Positions 26,665 to 34,703 of a stretch of DNA of 64,000 bases are shown here, one piece after another. Origin of the DNA: Phycisphaerales bacterium (lineage in GTDB: Bacteria; Planctomycetota; Phycisphaerae; Phycisphaerales; UBA1924); NCBI GenBank assembly GCA_029260455.1, contig JAJDDF010000016.1, positions 1 through 64,000 of the forward strand, in the 5' to 3' direction. The translations under genes were made by a program, and so were the position numbers. The notes below the pieces were generated by a model. That model made no database searches. It saw nothing but the letters and a program-made list of their open reading frames with translations, and was not told where the DNA came from. Every line of letters begins with the position of its first letter. Position 1 is the stretch's first letter.

Positions 26665-28013
26665 CGAAAAACTCCTTTGAAAAACCGCGCGGGGCGAAGT
26701 CGGCCTGCAAGACTGCGGGTGCGCCCGAGCAATCGCAACACGCGCAATCGACGCAGCGCCGGATCGTCGGTATTGGCTTTGGCAAGGCACGCGATGAACA
26801 CCGCAGACCGATGCCAATGATGATCGCGAATTGCCGCAAGGGCAAGATTGTGCAGCGCGCCAGTGTGTCCTGGGTTGAGTTGAATCACATGCCGCGCCGC
26901 CCGCACACCGTGCTGAATGTCACATGTATTGAAAAGTGCCGTTGACATCATCTGCCACGCCCCGGCATCATCTGGTTGTGCTTTCACCTGCTGGCGCGCC
27001 ATGTCGACCGCGTCGCGCTCGAGGCGCGCTTCAATGAGCATGGGGATAAGGGCTGCAAAATCTGCCTGAGGCACATCAGAGGTTGTTGCGCGTTTGGCTT
27101 CGCGCCGAAGCAGGCGGCGTGCTTCACCTATTTCGCCACGGCGCAGGGCTGACGCTGCGAGTCGGCGGCCGACCTCCGGATGCTCCGGATCAAGTCGGCG
27201 GGCCTGACGAAACGCGTTTTCTGCCTCGGCGTGACGCCCGCAGCACAATGCAATTTCCCCAAGGTAAAAATGCGCATCCGCTTCTGAAGAATCAAGTTCA
27301 AGGATGCGACGCAATTTTTCATGCGCTTCACCAAGCCGATTCATATCAATGAGCAAACACGCAAGATCGAGCAAAGTATCAATATCACCCGGGTCATCCC
27401 GGAGCTGGCGCATGTACAGTTCAAGGGCGCGCTCGGTGCGCCCCGCCTCAGCATACGCCACCGCAAGCCGGGCATAAATGCGCGGGAGCGCCGGCTCACG
27501 CGATGCTGCCTCACGCAGACAGGAAATCGCCCGGCGCACATCGCCCCGCGCCAGCTGCGCTTCACCCATATTGGCAAAAGCGCCCGCGTGCCCAGCATCA
27601 ATCTGCATCGCCATGTAAAAAGCCTGCTCCGCTTCATCCCATTTGCGCAGCGCCGCGTACGCTTCGATTTGATACACAAATGGTTCGATGCGATCCGAAT
27701 TCATCGAAGACGCCCGGGCAAGCCAGCGCAGGGCATCGCGTGCCCGCCCAGCGTGCAGACAGGTCATCCCGAGCAATAACATGATCTGGTCGTCATTCGC
27801 ATCAAGTTCGTGAGCCTGCTTCAGCGCACGCTCGGCCTCATCCCACCGGCCGGCGGCTTCCAAAGTCAGACCCAAGTTGAAGTACCACTCTGCCCGATAT
27901 GGATTCAGAGCGAGGGCGCGCCGAAGCGCGGCTTCTGCCTCATCCCAGCGCCCTGCTTCGTACAGTTCATGGGCGCGCTCGACGTGAGATTCTGCTTCTG
28001 ACCAGTCGTTCAT
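26661..28013 (-). CDS. Tetratricopeptide-repeat protein
   Basis: 450 residues from ATG 28013. At least eight TPR units run from residue 1 to about 390, for example AHELYEAGRWDEAEAALRRA, LGLTLEAAGRWDEAERALKQ, MGEAQLARGDVRRAISCLRE and LGEIALCCGRHAEAENAFRQ. No signal peptide or enzyme domain, so probably a cytoplasmic scaffold. The Arg-rich C terminus ends inside the start codon of the DUF899 gene, pointing to an operon. Partner unknown. Confidence 0.88.
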   Translation of the reverse strand: MNDWSEAESHVERAHELYEAGRWDEAEAALRRALALNPYRAEWYFNLGLTLEAAGRWDEAERALKQAHELDANDDQIMLLLGMTCLHAGRARDALRWLARASSMNSDRIEPFVYQIEAYAALRKWDEAEQAFYMAMQIDAGHAGAFANMGEAQLARGDVRRAISCLREAASREPALPRIYARLAVAYAEAGRTERALELYMRQLRDDPGDIDTLLDLACLLIDMNRLGEAHEKLRRILELDSSEADAHFYLGEIALCCGRHAEAENAFRQARRLDPEHPEVGRRLAASALRRGEIGEARRLLRREAKRATTSDVPQADFAALIPMLIEARLERDAVDMARQQVKAQPDDAGAWQMMSTALFNTCDIQHGVRAARHVIQLNPGHTGALHNLALAAIRDHHWHRSAVFIACLAKANTDDPALRRLRVLRLLGRTRSLAGRLRPARFFKGVFR

Positions 28014-28144
28014 CACCGACCAAGGCCCTCCTGCGACACCATTATCGCATACCTTCGGACACCCGAGCGACCGCCTGAACGTGCGTATGATAACCATGCG
28101 GATGACAAGGGTTGGATTTCAGAAAAAAGATCGGATGCCGCTGC

Positions 28145-29971
28145 ATGATGCGTGCCCACGGCCAGCCCCGCTGGCACCACAAACTGAGCCCCATCGTCGC
28201 GGCCTGCCTGACCGCACTCCTGCCCTTGTGGCTGGCTCAAGGTCAGTCCTCCCCACTTGTCGCCCCCGAAGCACCCCCTGCATCGCCAGAACACCCCCCA
28301 ACCACAGACCCTCAGTTGGGCCGGAATATCTGCGCTGCCCTTGAAGCCATCGCAGACGGCATCACTATTGATCGGGCCCGGAGCTGGCTTCCTCAGGCGG
28401 AACAATTGAGAACCCGCCGCGCCTTGAGCGCTGTGCTCGATGTCGCCGTGAGCGCCCATGTCTCACCCGAGGTCCAGGACATCGCCTGGCAAACCCTGCT
28501 TGTGCAAACTGGTCGCGACGACATCGCACATGACAGAGATGCCTTTACCAAATGGATCCGCGATGGCCTTGCACTGACCGATGCAGCATTTGCCCAGTGG
28601 ATCACAGCGGCCCACGCCACCCGCGCCGTGCGCCTTGCTGCACTCAATGAGCAAACGGAAGCTGAACTCGCGCGGGTGTATCACCAACTCTATGAGCGCA
28701 CACCCGAAGATCAGCGTCAGGATCTGCTTGTGGTGCTCATCGGTTCACCCCGCACCACCTTGCAAGCAACTGGGCTTGATCTTGCAGATCGCGAGGCATT
28801 GAGTGCGCGTCCATTGAGTGATGCCGTCATTGAAACAACTGCGAATCGCCTTACATCGCCTCGCGCCTCAGTGAGAACTGCCGCTGCTCGCTTATTGACG
28901 CGCATTGATGCCTCTACTGTTGTGAATCGCGTGGTGCATGCGCTGGGCGTTGAAACTGATGTCCAAGCCGCCGCGGCACAATTGCGCGTCTTGCAGCGCC
29001 ATCCGCAGGTGCTGGCGCTGCCGTCAATTGTGCGCTGGCTTGCAAGCCCATCTACCGGGGCTTCAGATGGTGCCGCAGCGGCACTGCTTGCCCTGCAGGA
29101 TCGCACGCCCATTCCAGACCCGGCGCGCACTTCTATTGTCGAGGCGCTTCGCGCAATGCGTGATGAACAGATCACCGCAGATGGTGTGTCACTCCTCTAT
29201 GACCTTGCAGGGGCCAAGGAAATAAAGCGATTCCTGCACGCGAACAGGGCTGATGTGGTCCGCGCCGCCTGCCTGCGGCTTGCCCGGGATTCGGCTTCAC
29301 TCACAGATGTCCTCGATGCCGCCCGCGCTGACCCATCACTTTTTGATATTGCAATCACAGCTCTAAGCAACCACCAACCTACCGCCGAGGGCTATCAACT
29401 GGCCAAAGCCCTGCCCAGCCCATCTGAAGAATCGCACAGTTCAGGCCTTGCCAGCCTCGCCTCGGGCATGTATGCCTCGGAACTTCTGCGGGCAGCGCAC
29501 ATGGAACCAACCCTCACAACCCGCATTGACCTGCTCAGTGCAGGGTTGACACCAGAGCGCCTGAGTCATCTCCGCGGCACAGATCCGGGCATCTTCGCCC
29601 GCCGCGAAGCTGTCGCAGAACTTCTGCGCCTGCGCATCGAAACCCAAGCCCCTCGGGCTGCACTCGATCTCGTTGAATCCATCACCGATCCCGAAGCTGC
29701 ATTGATCTTTGAATCTCAACGGGTGACAGCGCTGGTGATGCTCAACCGGCTCGATGAAGCTGTCGCGCGGCATCAGGATGTCACGCCCGGCTTGTGTGAT
29801 GCGTGGCTTGAAGCGCTCTCACAGTGTCGGCATCTCGATCATGCGCCGCATGTTGCAGCGCGCATCGAAACATTATTCTCAACAATCTTGTCTGATATGC
29901 AGCGTGCTCGCCTTGATGCCCTGCGCACCGCGATCCCAAAAACTGAAGCAAATGCTTCTTCGGGAAATTGA
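28145..29971 (+). CDS. Large secreted helical-repeat protein, function unknown
   Basis: 608 residues from ATG 28145; a TTG at 28112 would add 11. A signal peptide is visible (IVAACLTALLPLWLAQGQS). The rest is Ala/Leu-rich helical sequence with HEAT-like units (ASVRTAAARLLTRIDASTVV, DVVRAACLRLARDSASLTDV) and a TPR-like tail (ESQRVTALVMLNRLDEAVARH). No catalytic motif. I do not recognise a family. Probably periplasmic. It converges with the pseudokinase gene 19 bases downstream. Confidence 0.7.
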   Translation: MMRAHGQPRWHHKLSPIVAACLTALLPLWLAQGQSSPLVAPEAPPASPEHPPTTDPQLGRNICAALEAIADGITIDRARSWLPQAEQLRTRRALSAVLDVAVSAHVSPEVQDIAWQTLLVQTGRDDIAHDRDAFTKWIRDGLALTDAAFAQWITAAHATRAVRLAALNEQTEAELARVYHQLYERTPEDQRQDLLVVLIGSPRTTLQATGLDLADREALSARPLSDAVIETTANRLTSPRASVRTAAARLLTRIDASTVVNRVVHALGVETDVQAAAAQLRVLQRHPQVLALPSIVRWLASPSTGASDGAAAALLALQDRTPIPDPARTSIVEALRAMRDEQITADGVSLLYDLAGAKEIKRFLHANRADVVRAACLRLARDSASLTDVLDAARADPSLFDIAITALSNHQPTAEGYQLAKALPSPSEESHSSGLASLASGMYASELLRAAHMEPTLTTRIDLLSAGLTPERLSHLRGTDPGIFARREAVAELLRLRIETQAPRAALDLVESITDPEAALIFESQRVTALVMLNRLDEAVARHQDVTPGLCDAWLEALSQCRHLDHAPHVAARIETLFSTILSDMQRARLDALRTAIPKTEANASSGN

Positions 29972-29990
29972 CTCTTCAATGCGCCGTTCC

Positions 29991-30830
29991 TCAGCGCTTT
30001 CGCACAGCCCCACTTGCGCCGGGCAATGACGCAAGCGCTGCGCCCACAGAATCAAAGCCCGGGCCTTCAAGGGCGAGGGCCATCCATTCATCAAAGGGCT
30101 CACCAACTGTACGCACCACGCGCGATGCCCGGATGTAATGATCCGGCACAGCGAATCCCGTCACCATGCGATAGGCAAGCGCCGCCACCGAACGCACTTC
30201 AAGTGCCGCAGCCTCAGCATCCCAGAGCGGCATACCGCTCATGCGCCTGCGAAGCCCATACAACTCAATAGCAGATGATCCATGCCGATCGACAAGCACT
30301 TCCTCGGGAGCGATCGCACCATGCACGACTCGGCGCACATGCGCCGCCTCGCACGCCAGAAGCAACTGGCGCGTTGCGTGCATTGCCTCAACGGCGCTCA
30401 AGCGCCCATCCTGCTGATTGCCAATCACTGATGCAAGCGTCACGAGCCCCTCTGCAGCGCCGCCATACGGCGTGATAATCCAGTGCCACCCGGCGCCATC
30501 AAGGACGACATCGACAACCGGCAACACGTGCGCATTCTCAATCGTTCGCAGAGGCGTGATCAATTGAAGCAATCGCCGTCCATCTCGAGATGGGCGGCCA
30601 GTTGAAGCGCGCCACCCCTGAGTGTTGGTCAGTGAGCGCCGAATCGCATGTGCAACCACCGCTGCGCCATCGGTGCGTGACCGCGCCAAAACGCGCTGCG
30701 ACGACATGCCGGGGGGCAACACCCGCACAATGTCATAGGAACCGATCGGCTCGCGACGAAGAATCGCAGGCTCGGCATCAAGCGGAGAACTTATGGATTG
30801 AGCCGCGTGCAACGCGGAGACAGTATTCAT
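29991..30830 (-). CDS. Protein-kinase-like pseudokinase
   Basis: 279 residues. The chain follows a Hanks-type kinase: SYDIVRVLPPGMSSQRVLA (glycine-rich loop position, 31-49), AAHVRRVVHGAIAPEEVLVDRHG (catalytic loop position, 162-184) and IELYGL (DFG position). The key residues are changed: no VAxK lysine (VVAHAI), HRD is HGA (170-172), DFG is LYG. Phosphotransfer is therefore unlikely; a scaffold or allosteric role is inferred. Its start codon overlaps the stop of a 38-codon frame just upstream. Confidence 0.65.
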   Translation of the reverse strand: MNTVSALHAAQSISSPLDAEPAILRREPIGSYDIVRVLPPGMSSQRVLARSRTDGAAVVAHAIRRSLTNTQGWRASTGRPSRDGRRLLQLITPLRTIENAHVLPVVDVVLDGAGWHWIITPYGGAAEGLVTLASVIGNQQDGRLSAVEAMHATRQLLLACEAAHVRRVVHGAIAPEEVLVDRHGSSAIELYGLRRRMSGMPLWDAEAAALEVRSVAALAYRMVTGFAVPDHYIRASRVVRTVGEPFDEWMALALEGPGFDSVGAALASLPGASGAVRKR

Positions 30831-30943
30831 GTCGAAAAAGAATCCTCAAGACGCGTGCGAATCGCCTGTGGGTTGAAGTGGGCACACCAACCAGTTGACG
30901 TCGTCACGCGAAAAGCACCCTGATGCACCTCAATAATTTTCAT
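30827..30943 (-). CDS. Possible 38-residue peptide overlapping the pseudokinase start
   Basis: ATG 30943 opens a 38-codon frame (begins MKIIEVHQGAFRVTTSTGW, ends LEDSFST) whose TGA overlaps the ATG of the pseudokinase gene in the ATGA arrangement typical of translationally coupled genes. The composition is protein-like (mixed hydrophobic and charged, single Trp and Cys). No clear Shine-Dalgarno precedes it. It matches no family I know; it could be a regulatory leader peptide or chance. Confidence 0.4.
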   Translation of the reverse strand: MKIIEVHQGAFRVTTSTGWCAHFNPQAIRTRLEDSFST

Positions 30944-31015
30944 CGAGGGGCTATTTTACTTCAGCCTCCACCGGGGAGCCCGAGCCTGACTATCGTAGAG
31001 ACTATCGGCAAAGAA

Positions 31016-31038
31016 TGCCCGGGGCCTCAACTTGGGCA
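31016..31038 (-). terminator. Possible weak terminator downstream of pilT
   Basis: On the minus strand TGCCC and GGGCA arms (31034-31038 with 31016-31020) enclose a GC-rich loop and are followed by TTCTTT. Located 44 bases past the pilT stop. The stem is short, so this is tentative. The rest of the 31039-31081 gap shows nothing. Confidence 0.35.
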
Positions 31039-31081
31039 CCCTATCAAAACCCAACTATTGCTTTTTCCTGCTCCACAGCTA

Positions 31082-32254
31082 TCAGCCACCCTTGATCTTG
31101 CCCACAAGCATCGAGGACCGGACCTCAACGCCTTTCAGGATCGATTGCAGCGCCTCGCGGTTGGGGGCGTATTCAAGGGCGACCTGCATGGTCACAAGTT
31201 CCGCTTCGACCATCTCCGCCAGACTCTGTGTGAATGATCGCATACCACTTTGCCGCGACGAATTAATGACCGCGGGCAGGTCAGCATCATCACCCTCACG
31301 AATCATCTCACGCACAGTTCCGTTTGTGAGCAGCACCTCGGTCGCGGGGGCAACACCGATTTTCACCTTTTCCGTGTTCGCAGGCAGCAGGCGCTGCGCA
31401 AGCACCGCCTGGAGCGAATTGGCGATCGCTGAACGGATGAAGGCGTGTTCGTTCTGCGGAAAAAATTCGACAATGCGCCCAAAGCACTGCGAAGTATCAG
31501 GGGCATGTAATGAACCCAGCACCATGTGACCGGTTTCAGCGGCCTGCACTGCTGCGAGCACCGTGTCATGATCACGAAGTTCGCCGATGAAGATCACATC
31601 AGGATCTTGACGCACAACATATCTCAGCGCTGTGCCATAGTCCGACACATCGATACCAATCTCGCGCTGCGAAACGACGCTCATCTTGGGATGAATCTGA
31701 AATTCGACCGGGTCTTCGATGGTGATGATGTGCGTGCCGCGCGTCTGATTGATGCGCTCCAGCATGCACGCAAGTGTGGTCGATTTTCCACAGCCGGTGA
31801 CGCCCACCACAAGGATGAGCCCCTCATTGGTTTCATCGGCAACTTTGCGATATACCTCGGGCAAGCCCAGATCTTGGAAATCCGGAATGGTTGGCTGCAC
31901 GCGACGAATGGCGCTGTGCCAGTTGCCACCTGCACGGAAAACATTGCACCGGAACCTGTCAGGGCGCACCGGCTCGCCACTTGCCGTCGTTTCGGATTCA
32001 CCATCAGCGGTCTGGTGAAATGTGGAAAAATCCAGGTCACCCGTTTCTTCAAGGCGCGGCAACAAATCAGGCGGAATAATTTCCAGCAGCAAGCGCCTCG
32101 TGTCTTCGGCGGTGAGTTTGGCAAGCGCCTGCGGCATGCGCAGTTCGCTCTTGATGCGAAAGATTGGGGGCATCCCCACTTTCATGTGAAGATCTGAAGC
32201 ACCTGTGACGCGCATGTTGCGCAACAGGTCGTGCATACTCAGGGGTTTGGCCAC
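31082..32254 (-). CDS. pilT: PilT-type pilus retraction ATPase
   Basis: 390 residues from GTG 32254, chosen because GGAGG lies eight bases upstream; ATG 32236 is an internal alternative. Hexameric ATPase that powers type IV pilus retraction. Seen: N-terminal domain MHDLLRNMRVTGASDLHMKVG, Walker A GVTGCGKSTTL, ITIEDPVEF (Asp box), Walker B region RQDPDVIFIGELRD, GSLHAPDTSQ (His box) and a C-terminal VREMIREGD matching the AIRNLIRE motif of PilT. No other pilus gene lies in the window. It follows pgk after 58 bases on the same strand. Confidence 0.9.
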   Translation of the reverse strand: MAKPLSMHDLLRNMRVTGASDLHMKVGMPPIFRIKSELRMPQALAKLTAEDTRRLLLEIIPPDLLPRLEETGDLDFSTFHQTADGESETTASGEPVRPDRFRCNVFRAGGNWHSAIRRVQPTIPDFQDLGLPEVYRKVADETNEGLILVVGVTGCGKSTTLACMLERINQTRGTHIITIEDPVEFQIHPKMSVVSQREIGIDVSDYGTALRYVVRQDPDVIFIGELRDHDTVLAAVQAAETGHMVLGSLHAPDTSQCFGRIVEFFPQNEHAFIRSAIANSLQAVLAQRLLPANTEKVKIGVAPATEVLLTNGTVREMIREGDDADLPAVINSSRQSGMRSFTQSLAEMVEAELVTMQVALEYAPNREALQSILKGVEVRSSMLVGKIKGG

Positions 32255-32312
32255 AACGCAATCCTCCACAGGCGGGAACAGGGTCGCAAAGGATACCACC
32301 CGCCCAATGTCT

Positions 32313-33533
32313 TTACGCATCATCCAGCAGATCGACGCTTTCAAATGCTGCCCCGGAGAGCATTTCCAGAGATGCCCCCCCGCCCGTGGAAACATGGGAA
32401 AGCTTGCCCGCAACATTGAACTTTTCTGCCGCCGCCGCCGAATCCCCGCCACCAACGATAGAAATCGCTCCTCTTTCCAAGGTGACCCGGGCGACTGCTT
32501 CTGCGAGTTGTCGGGTGCCTGTCGCAAAGATCGGCCATTCAAAGACGCCCATCGGGCCATTCCACACCACAGTGCCTGCGCTCATGATCGCCTCCACATA
32601 CCTCGCGATCGTGTCAGGCCCGATGTCAAGACCCATAAAGCCATCTGCGATATCACCTGTAAACGTCTTGTGTTCGCCACCGGTTTCTGAAAACTCTGTC
32701 GAACACATATGATCGGTGGGCAACATGAGTTCGCACCCTTGATCCGCCGCTGAGGCAATCATCCGCTTGGCATCTTCCGTTTTATCCGCCTCAACACGCG
32801 AGGTGCCAATCGCACCGCCTTGCGCGTTGAGAAATGTGTAGGCCATCGCACCACCGATGAGAATGGCGCTGGCTCTTGGAATGAGATGTTCAATCGTCGG
32901 CAGTTTGTCTGACACTTTCGCACCGCCCAGAATGACGACAAATGGCTTGCGTGGTTCGGTCAGTGCATCGGAAAGATACTTGATTTCGCGTTCCACCAAA
33001 GAGCCACACACGCGCGGCCTGCCCATCATTGCCTTGGGCACCGCGACCATCGAGGCATGCGGACGGTGGCAGGTGCCGAATGCGTTGTTGCAATAGACAT
33101 CGCCATAGGCTGCGAGTTTTTTCGCAAATGCTTCCTCGCCCTTTTTCTCGTCGTTGTGAAAGCGAAGATTCTCAAGCATCAGGCATTCGCCATCGGCCAG
33201 TCGATTCACGCCCGCCGCTGCTGCTGCATCGATGCAATCGTGCGATGGAAAGGCCACGCCGTTGCGCGAGAGATCGCCGATCATTTCGCTCAAGCGCTTC
33301 GCGCACAGTTCAAGGGAATAGTCGCTTTCATGCCCGGTGCCCTTGGGGCGTCCAAGATGCGACATCAGGATCAATCGCCCGCGACGCCGCAGAACACTCT
33401 CAATTGAGGGCAGGGCTGCCCGAATGCGCCGATCATCGGTGATGACACCATCGTCGATGGGCACATTGAAATCGACGCGCATGAGCACGCGGCGGCCAGT
33501 GACATCAACGCGATCAATGCTGAGCTTGGTCAA
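32313..33533 (-). CDS. pgk: Phosphoglycerate kinase
   Basis: 406 residues from TTG 33533, chosen because AAGGAG sits seven bases upstream and the family start (LTKLSIDRVDVTGRRVLMRVDFNVP) follows; the longer open frame to 33737 overlaps the divergent miaA gene. Interconverts 1,3-bisphosphoglycerate and 3-phosphoglycerate in glycolysis. Seen: RVDFNVP, LMSHLGRP, KPFVVILGGAKVSDKL, WNGPMGVFE and SIVGGGDSAAAAEKF near the C terminus. Complete. Upstream of pilT in the same direction. Confidence 0.95.
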   Translation of the reverse strand: MTKLSIDRVDVTGRRVLMRVDFNVPIDDGVITDDRRIRAALPSIESVLRRRGRLILMSHLGRPKGTGHESDYSLELCAKRLSEMIGDLSRNGVAFPSHDCIDAAAAAGVNRLADGECLMLENLRFHNDEKKGEEAFAKKLAAYGDVYCNNAFGTCHRPHASMVAVPKAMMGRPRVCGSLVEREIKYLSDALTEPRKPFVVILGGAKVSDKLPTIEHLIPRASAILIGGAMAYTFLNAQGGAIGTSRVEADKTEDAKRMIASAADQGCELMLPTDHMCSTEFSETGGEHKTFTGDIADGFMGLDIGPDTIARYVEAIMSAGTVVWNGPMGVFEWPIFATGTRQLAEAVARVTLERGAISIVGGGDSAAAAEKFNVAGKLSHVSTGGGASLEMLSGAAFESVDLLDDA

Positions 33534-33609
33534 CCGTACACTCCTTACTCTGAGGCAAAGACCGACGAGGCGGTTTGCCCGTCGAGAATGAATCAGCAGA
33601 CGAGGCGCG

Positions 33610-34545
33610 ATGCTACAGCAGTTTCCAGTCATTGTGGGACCGACAGCAGGCGGCAAGTCGCAGCTTGCGATGGCGCTCGCATTGCACCTTGAAACGATGG
33701 GGCATGGACCGGCAGAGCTGATTTCGATGGATTCCATGCAGGTCTACCGCGGCATGGACATCGGCACCGCAAAACCAACGGCCAATGAACGCTCGCAGGT
33801 GGTGCATCACCTCATCGATGTCGTCAACCCGGACGAGGCCTTTACCGTCGATCGATGGCTGGCGCTGGCAGAGGCGGCGATGCGTGACATCCGAGAGCGC
33901 GGCGGCACGCCGATCGTAGTAGGTGGCACGCATCTGTATGCCAAGTCGCTGCTTGAGGGGCTTTTCAAGGGGCCAGAACCCGATGCAGAGTTGCGAGCGG
34001 AACTGTCAGCATTGCCCGCTGTGCAGCTGCGCACAGAACTGGAGCGCATCGATCCAGAATCAGCAGCGCGGATTCACCCCAATGACCAACGCCGAATGAT
34101 TCGCGCCATCGAGGTGTTTCGACAGACCGGTACGCCAATTTCGCAGTTGCAACAGCAATGGGATACAGGGCGATCGCGCCCGGATGCCGTGCTGGTCGCC
34201 CTTGAATGGGCAGCAGCGCAGATCAACCCGCGCATTAACGCCCGGGTGCGCACCATGATTGGCGATGGATTGCTTGAAGAGGTACGGGGTCTTGCTGAGA
34301 AAATGGGGCCCCAAGCACGGTCGGCATTGGGCTATAAACAGTTATTGGAACATCTGGATGGGGGCTGTTCGTTGGAGGAAGCGGCCGAAAAGATCAAAAT
34401 AGAGACCCGGCGGTTTGCCAAAAATCAGAGAACATGGCTCAGAAGGCTCAGTGCTGACGGAAAGACAATTCGCCTGGATGCGGGGGCCACAGCCCCTGAG
34501 AAATGGCCACAACTCGTTGTGAATACACTGGTTAGGGCCATTTGA
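33610..34545 (+). CDS. miaA: tRNA dimethylallyltransferase
   Basis: 311 residues. Adds dimethylallyl to A37 of tRNAs reading UNN codons. P-loop VGPTAGGKSQLA near the N terminus, ISMDSMQVYRGMDIGTAKP, VVGGTHLYAKSLLEGL, DQRRMIRAIEV and the C-terminal ALGYKQLLEHL..TRRFAKNQRTWLRR signatures are all present. Complete. Transcribed divergently from pgk with a 76-base gap; topA follows on the same strand. Confidence 0.95.
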   Translation: MLQQFPVIVGPTAGGKSQLAMALALHLETMGHGPAELISMDSMQVYRGMDIGTAKPTANERSQVVHHLIDVVNPDEAFTVDRWLALAEAAMRDIRERGGTPIVVGGTHLYAKSLLEGLFKGPEPDAELRAELSALPAVQLRTELERIDPESAARIHPNDQRRMIRAIEVFRQTGTPISQLQQQWDTGRSRPDAVLVALEWAAAQINPRINARVRTMIGDGLLEEVRGLAEKMGPQARSALGYKQLLEHLDGGCSLEEAAEKIKIETRRFAKNQRTWLRRLSADGKTIRLDAGATAPEKWPQLVVNTLVRAI

Positions 34546-34703
34546 TATGCGGGATCGAAAGCCTTCACTCTGTGGCAGCCGGGCGGTTTGGTGTATGACC
34601 GGGGCTTGACAAAGTGTGCCGGGCAACCTCAAGTCCCCGCGCCAAAGGCTATGGCCCCCCCCCTCACACACCCGATGGCAGAGGAACCTATTTCGAGATA
34701 AAG

